Under the pieces are notes generated by a model, which did not search any database, was not told the DNA's origin, and saw only the letters and a program-made list of their open reading frames with translations. From Chamaelirium japonicum (Eukaryota; Streptophyta; Magnoliopsida; Liliales; Melanthiaceae): 64,000 nt of DNA. Where the stretch lies: contig CANTAL010000136.1 in NCBI GenBank assembly GCA_947650365.1, positions 434,001-498,000 of the forward strand. The letters run 5' to 3'. Below, one piece after another: positions 28,187 to 42,700 of the stretch. The translations under genes and the position numbers were made by a program. Positions within the stretch are counted from its first letter, which is position 1. Every line of letters begins with the position of its first letter.

Positions 28187-30210
28187 CGAATGTATCCATT
28201 CTAATTCATTCGTACGATCCATTCTAATTCATTCGCACGATCTATTCTAATTCATTCATACGATCCATTCTAATTCATTCGTACGATCCATTCTAATTCA
28301 TTCGCACAATCCATTCTAATTCATTCATACGATCCATTCTAATTCATTCATACAATCCATTCTAATTCTTTCGCACGAATGTACCCATTCTAATTCATTC
28401 GTACGACCCACCCAAATTCCTTCGTATGATCCATTCTAATTCATTCGCACACGAATGTATCCATTCTAATTCATTCGTATGATCCATTCGAATTCATTCA
28501 TACGATCTATTCTAATTCATTCATACGATCCATTCTAATTCATTCGCACGAATGTATCCATTCTAATTCATTCGTACAATCCATTTTAATTTATTCGCAC
28601 AATCGATTATAATTCATTCGTATGATCCATTCTAATTCATTCGCACGATCCATTCTAATTCATTTGTACAATCCATTCTAATTCATTCATACAATCCATT
28701 CTAATTCTTTTACACGAATGTATCCATTCTAAGTCATTCGTACGATCCATTCTAATTCCTTCGTACAATCTATTCTAATTCTTTCGTACGATCCATTCTA
28801 ATTTCTTCGTACGATCCATTCTAATTCATTCCCATGAATGTATCCATTCTAATTCATACGTACGATCCATTCTAATTCATTCATACGATCCAATCTAATT
28901 CATTTATACGATCTATTCTAATTCATTCGCACGAATGTATCCATTCTAATTCATTCGTACGATCCATTCTAATTCATTCGCACAATCTATTCTAATTCAT
29001 TCGTACGATCCATTCTAATTCATTTACACGATCCATTCTTATTCATTTGCACGATCCATTCTAATTCATTCATACAATCCATTCTAATTCTTTTGCACGA
29101 ATGTATCCATTCTAATTCATTCGTACGATTCATTCTAATTCCTTCGTACGATCCAGTCTAATTCCTTCATACGATCCATTCTAATTCCTTCATACGATCC
29201 ATTCTATTTTATTCGTCTAATCCATTCTAATTCCTTCATACGATTCATTCTAATTCATTCCCATGAATGTATCCATTCTAATTCATACGTACGATCCATT
29301 CTAATTCATTCATATGATCCAATCTAATTCATTCATACGATCCATTCTAATTCATGCGCACGAATGTATCCATTCTAATTCATTCGTACGATCCATTCTA
29401 ATTCATTCGCACAATCTATTCTAATTAATTCGTACGATCCATTTTAATTCATTAGCATGATCCATTCTAATTCATTCGTACTATCCATTCTATTTCATTC
29501 GTACGATCTATTCTTACTTATTCGTACGATCCATTCTAATTCATTCGCACGAATTTATCCATTCTAATTCATTCGTACGATCCATTCTAATTCATTCGCA
29601 CGATTCATTCTAATTCATTCGTACGATCCATTCTAATTCATTCGTACGATCCATTCTAATTCATTCGCACGATCCATTCTAATTCATTCATACGATCCAT
29701 TCTAATTCATTCATACAATCCATTCTAATTCTTTCGCACGAATGTATCCATTCTAATTCATTCGTACGATCCACCCTAATTCCTTCGTATGATCCATTCT
29801 AATTCATTCACACGAATGTATCTATTCTAATTCATTCGTACGATCCATTCGAATTCATTCATACGATCCATTCTAATTCATTCATACGATCTATTCTAAT
29901 TCATTCGCACGAATATATCTATTCGAATTCATTCGTATGATCCATTCTAATTCATTCGCACAATCTATTCAAATTCATTCATACGATCCATTCTAATTCA
30001 TACGCACGATCCATTCTAATTAATTTGTACGATCCATTCTAATTCATTCATACAATTCATTCTAATTCTTTTGCACGAATGTATCCATTCTAATTCATTC
30101 ATACGATCCATTCTAATTCATTCCCATGAATGTATCTATTCTAATTCATACATACGATCCATTCTAATTCATTCATACGATCCAATCTAATTCATTCATA
30201 CGATCCATTC
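28187..30210 (+). repeat. Example of the ordered HOR blocks
   Basis: Blocks each begin with the 28-bp ATGTA monomer and keep a fixed order. Block A: CAATCTATTC, TTAGCA, CTATTTC, CTTACTC (8 monomers, 189 bp). Block B ends in CTTTCGCA (189 bp). Block C has ACCCTAATTCC (74 bp). Block D has CGAATTC (97 bp). Block E ends in CTTTTGCA (166 bp). Block F has repeated AATTCCTTCGTA and ends in TTCCCA (about 143 bp). Block G starts TGAATGTA with CATACGTA and CCAATC (97 bp). They sum to about 955 bp. From 28187 the order is B-C-D-E-F-G, then E-F-G, then A-B-C-D-E-F-G. Block lengths are counted by eye and vary by single monomers. Confidence 0.78.
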
Positions 30211-30723
30211 TAATTCATTCGCACGAATGTATCCATTCTAATTCATTCGTACGATCCATTCGAATTCATTCATACGATCTATTCCAATTCATTCATACGA
30301 TCCATTCTAATTCATTAGCACGATCCATTCTAATTCATTCGTATGACCAATTCTATTTCATTCGTACGATCCATTCTAATTCATTCGCATAATCCATTCT
30401 AATTCATTCGTACGATCCATTCGAATTCATTCATACGATTTACTTCAATTCATTCATACGATCCCTTCTTACTCATTCGTAAGATCCATTCTAATTCATT
30501 CGCACGAATGTATCCATTCTAATTCATTCGTACGATCCATTCTAATTCATTCGCACGATCCATTCTAATTCATTCGTACGATCCATTTTAATTCATTCGC
30601 ACGATCCATTCTAATTCATTCATACGATCCATTCTAATTCAGTCATACGATCCATTCTAATTCATTCGCACGAATGTATCCATTCTAATTCATTGACACA
30701 ATCTATTCTAATTCTTTCGTACG

Positions 30724-30859
30724 CATGCAAATGAATTAGAATGGATCGTATGAAGGAATTAGAATGGATCATAAGAATGAAATAGAATGGATCGTACGAA
30801 GGAATTAGAATGGATCGTACGAATGAATTAGAATGGATCGTATGAATGAATTAGAATGA
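30724..30859 (-). repeat. Inverted satellite segment 1 (136 bp)
   Basis: Orientation flips just after TTCGTACG (ends 30723) and returns at GAATTAGAATGAATTATAATTCC (30851-30870). It holds about six monomers in reverse. The same 136-bp inverted block with the same breakpoints occurs at 34356, 39646 and 61579, so it is a duplicated landmark and not four independent inversions. Confidence 0.92.
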
Positions 30860-33800
30860 ATTATAATTCCTTCGTACGATCCATTCTAATTCCTTCGTAC
30901 GATCCATTCTATTTCATTCGTATGATCCATTCTAATTCCTTCGTACGATCCATTCAAATTCATTCCCATGAATGTATCCATTCTAATTCATACATACGAT
31001 CCATTCTAATTCATTCATACGATCCAATCAAATTCATTCATAAGATCCATTCTAATTCATTCGCACGAATGTATCCCTTCTAATTCATTCGTACGATCCA
31101 TTCTAATTCATTCGCACAATCTATTCTAATTCATTCGCACGATCCATTCTAATTTATTCGTATGATCCATTCTAATTCATTCGCACGATCCATTCTAATT
31201 CATTCATACGATCCATTGTAATTAATTCATACGATCCATTCTAATTCATTCACACGAATGTATCCATTCTAATTCATTCGTACGATCCATTCTAATTTAT
31301 TCGCACAATCTATTCTAATTCATTCGTACGATCCATTCTAATTCATTAGCATGATCCATTCTAATTCATTCGTACGATCCATTCTATTTCAATCGTACGA
31401 TCCATTCTTACTCATTCGTACGATCCATTCTAATTCATTAGCACGAATGTATCCATTCTAATTCATTCGTACGATCCATTCTAATTCATTCGCACGATCC
31501 ATTCTAATTCATTCGTATGATCCATTCTAATTCATTCGCACGATCCATTCTAATTCATTCATATGATCCATTCTAATTCATTCATACAATTCATTCTAAT
31601 TCTTTCGCACGAATGTTTCCATTCTAATTCATTTGTACGATCCACCCTAATTCCTTCGTATGATCCATTCTAATTCATTCGAACGAATGTATCCATTCTA
31701 ATTCATTCGTACGATCCATTCGAATTCATTCATACGATCCATTCTAATTCATTCATACGATCCATTCTAATTCATTCGCATGAATGTATCCATTCTAATT
31801 CATTCGTACGATCCATTCTAATTCATTCGCACTATCCATTCTAATTCATTTGCATGATCCATTCTAATTCATTCATACAATCCATTCTAATTCTTTTGCA
31901 CAAATGTATCCAATCTAATTCATTCGTACGATCCATTCTAATTCCTTCGTATGATCCATTATAATTCCTTCGTATGATCCATTCTAATTCCTTCGTACGA
32001 TCCATTCTATTTCATTCGTATGATCCATTCTAATTCCTTCGTACAATCCATTCTAATTCATTCCCATGAATGTATCCATTCTAATTCATACGTACGATCC
32101 ATTCTAATTCATTCATACGATCCAACCTAATTCATTCATAAGATCTATTCTAATTCATTCGCACGAATGTATCCATTCTAATTCATTCGTACGATCCATT
32201 CTAATTCATTCTCACAATCTATTCTAATTCTTTCGCACGATCCATTCTAATTCATTCAGGCAATCTATTCTAATTCATTCGTACGATCCATTCTAATTCA
32301 TTCGCACGATCCATTCTAATTCATTCATACGATCCATTCTAATTCATTCATACGATCCATTCTAATTCATTCACACGAATGTATCCATTCTAATTCATTC
32401 GTACGATCCATTCTAATTTATTCGCACAATCTATTCTAATTCATTCGTACGATCCATTCTAATTCATTAGCACGATCCATTTTAATTCATTCGTACGATC
32501 CATTCTATTTCAATCGTACGATCCATTCTTACTCATTCGTACGATCCATTCTAATTTATTTGCGCGAATGTATCCATTCTAATTCATTCGTACGATCCAT
32601 TCTAATTTATTCGCACGATCCATTCTAATTCATTCATACGATCAATTCTAATTCATTCGTACGATCCATTCTAATTCATTCGCACAATCTATTCTAATTT
32701 ATTCGTACGATCCATTCTAATTCATTCGTACGATCCATTCTATTTCATTCGTACGATCCATTCTTACTCATTCGTACGATCCATTCTAATTCATTCGCAC
32801 GAATGTATCCATTGTAATTCATTCGTACGATCCACTCTAATTCATTCGCACGATCCATTCTAATTCATTCATACGATCCATTCTAATTCATTCGTACGAC
32901 CCATTCTAATTCATTCGTATGATCCATTCTTATTCATTCGCACGATCCGTTCTAATTCATTCTATGATCCATTCTAATTCATTAATGCAATCCATTCTAA
33001 TTCTTTCGCACGAATGTATCAATTCTAATTCATTCATACGATCCACTATAATTCCTTCGTATGATCCATTCTAATTCATTCGCACGAATGTATCCATTTT
33101 AATTCATCCGTACGATCCATTCGAATTCATTCATACGATCTATTCTAATTCATTCATACGATCCATTCTAATTCATTCGCACGAATATATCCATTCTAAT
33201 TCATTCGTACGATCTATTCTAATTTATTCGCACAATCAATTCTAATTCATTCGTATGATCCATTCTAATTCATTTGCACGATCCATTCTAATTCATTTGT
33301 ACGATCCATTCTAATTCATTCATACAATCCATTCTAATTCTTTTGCACGAATGTATCCATTCTAATTCATTCGTACGATCCATTCTAATTCCTTCGTACG
33401 ATCCATTCTAATTCCTTCCTACAATCCATTCTAATTTCTTCGTACGATCCATTCTAATTCATTCCCATGAATGTATCCATTCTAATTCATATGTATGATC
33501 CATTCTAATTCATTCATATGATCCAATCTAATTCATTCATACGATCTATTCTAATTCATTCGCACGAATGTATCCATTCTAATTCATTCGTACGATCCAT
33601 TCTAATTCATTCGCACAATCTATTCTAATTCATTCGTACGATCCATTCTAATTCATTTGCATGATCCATTCTAATTCATTTGCACGATCCATTCTAATTC
33701 TTTCATACAATCCGTTATAATTCTTTTGCACGAATGTATCCATCCTAATTCATTCGTACGATCCATTCTAATTCCTTCGTACGATCCATTCTAATTCCTT

Positions 33801-34355
33801 CGTACGATCCATTCTATTTTATTCGTATGATCCATTCTAATTCCTTCGTACGATCCATTCTAATTCATTCCCATGAATGTATCCATTATAATTCATACGT
33901 ACGATCCATTCTAATTCATTCATACGATCCAATCTAATTCATTCATACGATCCATTCTTATTCATTCGCACGAATGTATCCATTCTAATTCATTCGTACG
34001 ATCCATTCGAATTCATTCATATGATCTACTCCAATTCATTCATACGATCCATTCTAATTCATTAGCACGATCCATTCTAATTCATTCGTACGACCAATTC
34101 TATTTCATTCGTACGATCCATTCTTACTCATTCGTACGATCCATTCTAATTCATTCGCACGAATGTATCCATTCTAATTCATTCGTACAATCCATTCTAA
34201 TTCATTCGCACAATCCATTCTAATTCATTCGTACGATCCATTCTAATTCATTCGCACGATCCATTCTAATTCATTCATACGATCCATTCTAATTCATTCG
34301 CACGAATGTATCCATTCTAATTTATTCACACAATCTATTCTAATTCTTTCGTACG
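30860..34355 (+). repeat. Forward satellite array, HOR unit 1 body
   Basis: This is the body of the 3.63-kb unit that begins with the inverted segment at 30724. It aligns with 34492 onward at offsets from 3632 to 3700 bp; the shift reflects three monomers less a 1-base deletion (CCATTTATTTC near 35013). The end of the unit (CCAATTC variants near 34085, then CACACAATC) matches the sequence before the inversions at 30724 and 39646. There is no gene content. Confidence 0.83.
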
Positions 34356-34491
34356 CGTGCAAATGAATTAGAATGGATCGTACGAAGGAATTAGAATGGA
34401 TCATACGAATGAAATAGAATGGATCGTACGAAGGAATTAGAATGGATCGTACGAATGAATTAGAATAGATCATATGAATGAATTAGAATGA
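34356..34491 (-). repeat. Inverted satellite segment 2 (136 bp)
   Basis: This is a counterpart of 30724-30859 with the same length and order of reversed monomers. The junction reads TTCGTACGCGTGCAAATG, where segment 1 has CGCATGCAAATG, a CG to CA difference. It heads the second multi-kb unit. Confidence 0.92.
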
Positions 34492-37400
34492 ATTATAATT
34501 CCTTCGTACGATCCATTCTAATTCCTTCGTACGATCCATTCTATTTCATTCGTATGATCCATTCTAATTCCTTCGTACGATCCATTCTAATTCATTCCCA
34601 TCAATGTATCCATTCTAATTCATACGTACGATCCATTCTAATTCATTCATACGATCCAATCTAATTCATTCATAAGATCCATTCTAATTCATTCGCACGA
34701 ATGTATCCCTTCTAATTCATTCGTACGATCCATTCTAATTCATTCGCACAATCAATTCTAATTCATTCGCACGATCCATTCTAATTCATTCGTACGATCC
34801 ATTCTAATTCATTCGCACGATCCATTCTAATTCATTCATACGATCCATTGTAATTCATTCATACGATCCATTCTAATTCATTCACACGAATGTATCCATT
34901 CTAATTCATTCGTACGATCCATTCTAATTTATTCGCACAATCTATTCTAATTCATTCGTACGATCCATTCTAATTCATTAGCACGATCCATTCTAATTCA
35001 TTCGTACGATCCATTTATTTCAATCGTACGATCCATTCTTACTCATTCGTATGATCCATTCTAATTCATTCGCACGAATGTATCCATTCTAATTCATTCG
35101 TACGATCCATTCTAATTCATTCTCACGATCCATTCTAATTCATTCATACGATCCATTCTAATTCATTCGTACGATCCATTCTAATTCATTCGCACGATCC
35201 ATTCTAATTCATTCATATGATCCATTCTAATTCATTCATACAATTCATTCTAATTCTTTCGTACAAATGTTTCCATTCTAATTCATTCGTACGATCCACC
35301 CTAATTCCTTCGTATGATCCAATCTAATTCATTCGAACGAATGTATCCATTCTAATTCATTCGTACGATCCATTCGAATTCATTCATACGATCCATTCTA
35401 ATTCATTCATACGATCCATTTTAATTCATTCGCACGAATGTATCCATTCTAATTCATTCGTACGATCCATTCTAATTCATTCGCACAATCTATTCTAATT
35501 CATTCATACGATCCATTCTAATTCATTCGCATGATCCATTCTAATTCATTTGCATGATCCATTCTAATTCATTCATACAATCCATTCTAATTCTTTTGCA
35601 CAAATGTATCCATTCTAATTCATTCGTACGATCCATTCTAATTCCTTCGTATGATCCATTATAATTCCTTCGTACGATCCATTCTAATTCCTTCGTACGA
35701 TCCATTCTATTTCATTCGTATGATCCATTCTAATTCCTTCGTACGATCCATCCTAATTCATTCCCATGAATGTATCCATTCTAATTCATACGTACGATCC
35801 ATTCTAATTCATTCATATGATCCAACCTAATTCATTCATAAGATCTATTCTAATTTATTCGCACGAATGTATCCATTCTAATTCATTTGTACGATCCATT
35901 CTAATTCATTCTCATAATCTATTCTAATTCATTCGCACGATCCATTCTAATTCATTCAAGCGATCCATTCTAATTCATTCGTACGATCCATTCTAATTCA
36001 TTCGCACGATCGATTCTAATTCATTCATACGATCCATTCTAATTCATTCATACGATCCATTCTAATTCATTCACACGAATGTATCCATTCTAATTCATTC
36101 GTACGATCCATTCTAATTTATTCACACAATCTATTCTAATTCATTCGTACGATCCATTCTAATTCATTAGCACGATCCATTCTAATTCATTCGTACGATC
36201 CATTCTATTTCAATCGTACGATCCATTCTTACTCATTCGTACGATCCATTCTAATTTATTTGCGCGAATGTATCCATTCTAATTTATTCGTACGATCCAT
36301 TCTAATTCATTCGCACGATCCATTCTAATTCATTCATACGATCCATTCTAATTCATTCGTATGATCCATTCTAATTCATTCGCACAATCTATTCTAATTT
36401 ATTCGTACGATCCATTCTAATTCATTCGTACGATCCATTCTATTTCATTCGTACGATCCATTCTTACTCATTCGTACGATCCATTCTAATTCATTCGCAC
36501 GAATGTATCCATTTTAATTCATTTGTACGAACCACTCTAATTCATTTGCACGATCCATTCTAATTCATTCATACGATCCATTCTAATTCATTCGTACGAT
36601 CCATTCTAATTCATTCGTATGATCCATTCTAATTCATTTGCACGATCCGTTCTAATTCATTCTACGATCCATTCTAATTCATTAATACAATCCATTCTAA
36701 TTCTTTCGCACGAATGTATCAATTCTAATTCATTCGTACGATCCACCCTAATTCCTTCGTATGATCCATTCTAATTCATTCGCACGAATGTATCCATTCT
36801 AATTCATTCGTACGATCCATTCGAATTCATTCATACGATCTATTCTAATTCATTCATACGATCCATTCTAATTCATTCGCACGAATGTATCCATTCTAAT
36901 TCATTCGTACGATCTATTCTAATTTATTCGCACAATCAATTCTAATTCATTCGTATGATCCATTCTAATTCATTTGCACGATCCATTCTAATTCATTTGT
37001 ACGATCCATTCTAATTCATTCATACAATCCATTCTAATTCGTTTGCACGAATGTATCCATTCTAATTGATTCGTACGATCCATTCTAATTCCTTCGTACG
37101 ATCCATTCTAATTCCTTCGTACAATCCATTCTAATTTCTTCGTACGATCCATTCAAATTCATTCCCATCAATGTATCCATTCTAATTCATACGTACGATC
37201 CATTCTAATTCATTCATATGATCTAATCTAATACATTCATACGATCTATTCTAATTCATTCGCACAAATGTATCCATTCTAATTCATTCGTACGATCCAT
37301 TCTAATTCATTCGCACAATCTATTCTAATTTATTCGTACGATCCATTCTAATTCATTTACACGATCCATTCTAATTCATTTGCACGATCCATTCTAATTC

Positions 37401-38792
37401 TTTCATACAATCCATTCTAATTCTTTTGCACGAATGTATCCATTCTAATTCATTCGTACTATCCATTCTAATTCCTTCGTACGATCCATTCTAATTCCTT
37501 CGTACGATCCATTCTATTTTATTCGTATGATCCATTCTAATTCCTTCGTACGATCCATTATAATTCATTCCCAAAATGTATCCATTCTGATTCATACGTA
37601 CGATCCATTCTAATTCATTCATACGATCCAATCTAATTCATTCATACGATCCATTCTAATTCATTCGCACGAATGTATCCATTCTAATTCATTTGTACGA
37701 TCCATTCCAATTCATTCGCACAATCTATTCTAATTTATTCATACGATCCATTCAAATTCATTAGCATGATCCATTCTAATTCATTCGTACGATCCATTCT
37801 ATTTCATTCGTACGATCCATTCTTACTTATTCGTACGATCCATTCTAATTCATTCGCATGAATTTATCATTTCTAATTCATTCATACGATCCATTCTAAT
37901 TCATTCATACGATCCATTCTAATTCATTCGTACGATCCATTCTAATTCATTCATACGATCCATTCTAATTCATTCATACAATCCATTCTAATTCTTTCGC
38001 ACGAATGTATCCATTCTAATTCATTCGTACGATCCACCCTAATTTCTTTGTATGATCCATTCTAATTCATTCGCACGAATGTATCTATTCTAATTCATTC
38101 GTACGATCCATTCGAATTCATTCATACGATCCATTCTAATTCATTCATACGATCCATTCTAATTCATTCGCCCGAATGTATCCATTCTAATTCATTCGTA
38201 TGATCCATTCTAATTCATTCGTACGATCCATTCTAATTCATTCGCACGATCCATTCTAATTAATTTGTACGATCCATTCTAATTCATTCATACAATTCAT
38301 TCTAATTCTTTTGCACGAATGTATCTATTCTAATTCATTCATACGATCCATTCTAATTCCTTCGTACGATCCATTCTAATTTCTTCGTACGACCCATTCT
38401 AATTGATTCATATGATCCAATCTAATTCATTCATACGATCCATTCTAATTCATTTGCACGAATGTATCCTTTCTAATTCATTCGTACGATCCATTCTAAT
38501 TCATTCGCACAATCTATTCTAATTCATTCGTCCGATCCATTCTAATTCATTAGTACGATCCATTCTAATTCATTCGTATGACCCATTCTATTTCATTCGT
38601 ACGATCCATTCTTACTCATTCGCACGATCCATTCTAATTCATTCGTACGATCCATTCTAATTCATTCGCACGATCCATTCTAGTTCATTCATACGATCCA
38701 TTCTAATTCATTAATACGATCCATTCTAATTCATTCGCACGAATGTATCCATTCTAATTCATTCACATAATCTATTCAAATTCTTTCGTACG
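34492..38792 (+). repeat. Forward satellite array, HOR unit 2 body
   Basis: With its inverted head this makes a unit of about 4.44 kb (34356-38792). It extends about 0.8 kb beyond the end of unit 1. Its right part (about 37.7-38.8 kb) matches the right part of unit 3 (about 42.9-44.0 kb), including TCACANAATCTATTCAAATT just before the next orientation switch. There is no gene content. Confidence 0.82.
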
Positions 38793-38912
38793 CGTGCAAA
38801 TGAATTAGAATGGATCGTGCAAATGAATTAGAATGGATCGTACGAATGAATTAGAATAGATTGTATGAATGAATAAGAATGGATCGTACGAATGAATTAG
38901 AATGGATACATT
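38793..38912 (-). repeat. Inverted satellite segment 3 (about 120 bp)
   Basis: The left junction (TTCGTACGCGTGCAAATG) is like those of segments 2 and 4, but the inside differs: it has GATTGTATGAATG and ends in a 29-bp hairpin arm. It resembles the start of the large inverted domain at 44016, not the 136-bp blocks. It looks like a shortened relative of that domain's left edge. Confidence 0.88.
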
Positions 38913-38944
38913 CGTGTATCCATTCTAATTCATTCGTACGATCC
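38881..38944. repeat. Perfect 29-bp inverted repeat with 6-nt loop
   Basis: Bases 38881-38909 and 38916-38944 are exact reverse complements, separated by ATTCGT. The arms are one monomer length plus 6 bp. The structure lies exactly where the array turns from reverse back to forward, as expected of a fold-back event during replication or repair. The pairing was checked base by base. Confidence 0.92.
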
Positions 38945-39645
38945 AATCTAATTCCTTCGTACGATCCATTCTAATTCATTCGTATGATCCACCCTAATTC
39001 CTTCGTATGATCCATTCTAATTCATTCGTACGATCCATTCTAATTCATTAGCACGATCCATTCTAATTCATTCGTACGATCCATTCTATTTCATTCGTAC
39101 GATCCATTCTTACTCATTTGTACGATCCATTCTAATTCATTCGCACGAATGTATCCATTCTAATTCATTCGTACGATCCATTCTAATTCATTCGCACAAT
39201 CCATTCTAATTCTTTCGTACGATCCATTCTAATTCATTCGCACAATCCATTCTAATTCATTCGTACGATCCATTCGAATTCATTCATACGATCTACTCCA
39301 ATTCATTCATACGATCCATTCTAATTCATTAGCACGATCCATTCTAATTCATTCGTACGACCAATTCTATTACATTCGTACGATCCATTCTTACTCATTC
39401 GTATGATCCATTCTAATTCATTCGCACGAATGTATCCATTCTAATTCATTCGTATGATCAATTCTAATTCATTCACACGATCCATTCTAATTCATTCGTA
39501 CGATCCATTCTAATTCATTCGCACGATCCATTCTAATTCATTCATACGATCCATTCTAATTCATTCATACGATCCATTCTAATTCATTCACACGAATGTA
39601 TCTATTCTAATTCATTCACACAATCTATTCTAATTCTTTCGTACG
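38913..39645 (+). repeat. Forward satellite spacer between HOR units 2 and 3
   Basis: This 0.73-kb stretch follows the hairpin. It is a compressed mosaic: an ACCCTAATTCC monomer near 38990, an A-type block, then the CGAATTC and CTACTCC variants and the segment that precedes the 136-bp inversions. Its right half matches the ends of the arrays before 30724 and 34356. Confidence 0.8.
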
Positions 39646-39781
39646 CGTGCAAATGAATTAGAATAGATCGTACGAAGGAATTAGAATGGATCATACGAAT
39701 GAAATAGAATGGATCGTACGAAGTAATTAGAATGGATCGTACGAATGAATTAGAATGGATCGTATGAATGAATTAGAATGA
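39646..39781 (-). repeat. Inverted satellite segment 4 (136 bp)
   Basis: This is the same block as 30724-30859 and 34356-34491, with an AAGTAATTAG variant near 39721. It heads the third multi-kb unit. Confidence 0.92.
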
Positions 39782-42700
39782 ATTATAATTCCTTCGTACG
39801 ATCCATTCTAATTCCTTCATACGATCCATTCTATTTCATTCGTATGTTCCATTCTAATTCCTTTGTACGATCCATTCTAATTCATTCCCATGAATGTATC
39901 CATTCTAATTCATACGTACGATCCATTCTAATTCATTCATACGATCCAATCTAATTCATTCATAAGATCCATTCTAATTCATTCGCACGAATGTATCCCT
40001 TCTAATTCATTCGTCCAATCCATTCTAATTTATTCGCACAATCTATTCTAATTCATTCGCACGATCCATTCTAATTCATTCGTACGATCCATTCTAATTC
40101 ATTCGCACGATCCATTCTAATTCATTCATACGATCCATTGTAATTCATTCATACGATCCATTCTAATTCATTCACACGAATGTATCCATTCAAATTCATT
40201 CGTACGATCCATTCTAATTTATTTGCACAATCTATTCTAATTTATTCGTACGATCCATTCTAATTCATTAGCACGATCCATTCTAATTCATTCGTACGAT
40301 CCATTCTATTTCAATCGTACGATCCATTCTTACTCATTCGTACGATCCATTCTAATTCATTCGCACGAATGTATCCATTCTAATTCATTCGTACGATCCA
40401 TTCTAATTCATTCGTACGATCCATTCTAATTCATTCATACGATCCATTCTAATTCATTCGCACAATCCATTCTAATTCATTCATATAATCCATTCTAATT
40501 CATTCATACAATTCATTCTAATTCTTTCGCACGAATGTTTCCATTCTAATTCATCCGTACGATCCACCCTAATTCCTTCGTATGATCCATTCTAATTCAT
40601 TCGAACGAATGTATCCATTCTAATTCATACGTACGATCCATTCGAATTCATTCATACGATCCATTCTAATTCATTCGCACGAATGTATCCATTCTAATTC
40701 ATTCGTACGATCCATTCTAATTCATTCGCACAATCTATTCTAATTCATTCGTACGATCCATTCTAATTCATTCGCACTATCCATTCTAATTTATTTGCAT
40801 GATCCATTCTAATTCATTCATACAATCCATTCTAATTCTTTTGTACAAATGTATCCATTCTAATTCATTCGTACGATCCATTCTAATTCCTTCGTATGAT
40901 CCATTATAATTCCTTCGTACAATCCATTCTAATTCCTTCGTACGATCCATTCTATCTCATTCGTATGATCCATTCTAATTCCTTCGTACGATCCATTCTA
41001 ATTCATTCCCATGAATGTATCCATTCTAATTCATACGTACTATCCATTCTAATTCATTCATACGATCCAATCTAATTCATTCATAAGATCTATTCTAATT
41101 CATTCGCACGAATGTATCCATTCTAATTCATTCGTACGATCCATTCTAATTCATTCTCATAATCTATTCTAATTCATTCGCACGATCCATTCTAATTCAT
41201 TCAAGCGATCCATTCTAATTCATTCGTACGATCCATTCTAATTCATTCGCGCGATCCATTCTAATTCATTCATACGATCCATTCTAATTCATTCATACGA
41301 TCCATTCTAATTCATTCACACGAATGTATCCATTCTAATTCATTCGTACGATCCATTCTAATTTATTCGCACAATCTATTCTAATTCATTCGTACGATCC
41401 ATTCTAATTCATTAGCACGATCCATTCTAATTCATTCGTACGATCCATTCTATTTCAATCGTACGATCCATTCTTACTCATTTATACGATCCATTCTAAT
41501 TTATTTGCGCGAATATATCCATTTTAATTCATTCGTATGATCCATTTTAATTCATTCCCACGATCCATTCTAATTCATTCAAACGATCCATTCTAATTCA
41601 TTCGTACGATCCATTCTAATTCATTCGCACAATCTATTCTAATTTATTCGTACGATCCATTCTAATTCATTCGTACGATCCATTCTATTTTATTCGTACG
41701 ATCCATTCTTACTCATTCGTACGATCCAGTCTAATTCATTCGCACGAATGTATCCATTGTAATTCATTCGTACGATCCACTCTAATTCATTCGCACGATC
41801 CATTCTAATTCATTCATACGATCCATTCTAATTCATTCGTACGATCCATTCTAATTCATTCGTATGATCCATTCTAATTCATTCGCACGATCCATTCTAA
41901 TTCATTCATACGATCCATTCTAATTCATTAATACAATCCATTCTAATTCTTTCGCACGAATGTATCAAGTCTAATTCATTCGTATGATCCACCTTAATTC
42001 CTTCGTATCATCCATTCTAATTCATTCGCACGAATGTATCCATTCTAATTCATTCGTACGATCCATTCGAATTCATTCATACGATCTATTCTAATTCATT
42101 CATACGATCCATTCTAATTCATTCGCACGAATGTATCCATTCTAATTCATTCGTACGATCTATTCTAATTTATTCGCACAATCAATTCTAATTCATTCGT
42201 ATGATCCATTCTAATTCATTTGCACGATCCATTCTAATTCTTTTGTACGATCCATTCTAATTCATTCATACAATCCATTCTAATTCTTTTGCACGAATGT
42301 ATCCATTCTAATTCATTCGTACGATCCATTCTAATTCCTTCGTATGATCCATTCTAATTCCTTCGTACAATCCATTCTAATTTCTTCGTACGATCCATTC
42401 TAATTCATTCCCATGAATGTATCCATTCTAATTAATACGTACGATCCATTCTAATTCATTCATATGATCAAATCTAATTCATTCATACGATCTATTCTAA
42501 TTCATTCGCACGAATGTATCCATTCTAATTCATTCGTACGATCCATTCTAATTCATTCGCACAATCTATTCTAATTCATTCGTACGATCCATTCTAATTC
42601 ATTTGCACGATCCATTCTAATTCATTTGCACGATCCATTCTAATTCTTTCATACAATCCATTCTAATTCTTTTGCACGAATGTATCCATTCTAATTCATT

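Larger units (their letters stand above)
2720..30723 (+). repeat. Forward satellite array, first block (28 kb)
   Basis: This is the longest stretch in one orientation. Monomers are nearly all 23 or 28 bp. HOR landmarks recur throughout, for example TTCCCATGAATG near 3309, 4832, 6850, 10018, 11230, 12638, 13446, 14956, 16046, 18475 and 19780. A shared pair of shortened monomers at about 4951, 6971, 12760, 15073 and 21361 occurs only in this block, up to about 21.4 kb. That suggests the left 19 kb belongs to a different HOR subfamily from the rest. A ragged deletion occurs near 13065-13080. Confidence 0.93.
27060..33145 (+). repeat. Large satellite duplication, copy 1 (about 6.1 kb)
   Basis: This block recurs at 57870-64000. 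The offset is 30809 bp on the left and 30855 bp from about 30110 onward. The 46-bp change equals two monomers (AATTCCTTCGTA type) present in copy 2 and absent here. By eye I counted about 16 substitutions. Copy 1 spans an inverted segment (30724-30859) that copy 2 also has. The left break is near 27057, inside a monomer. The true right limit is unknown because copy 2 reaches the window end. Confidence 0.88.

Noticed and set aside
30856-31083. Open frame of 75 codons in the satellite (also at 61711-61938)
   Set aside because: It is a by-product of monomers lacking stops in one frame. The peptide is a 23-residue cycle (NSFVRSIL, IHSYDP) produced by three 23-bp monomers, and the second copy exists only because the block is duplicated.
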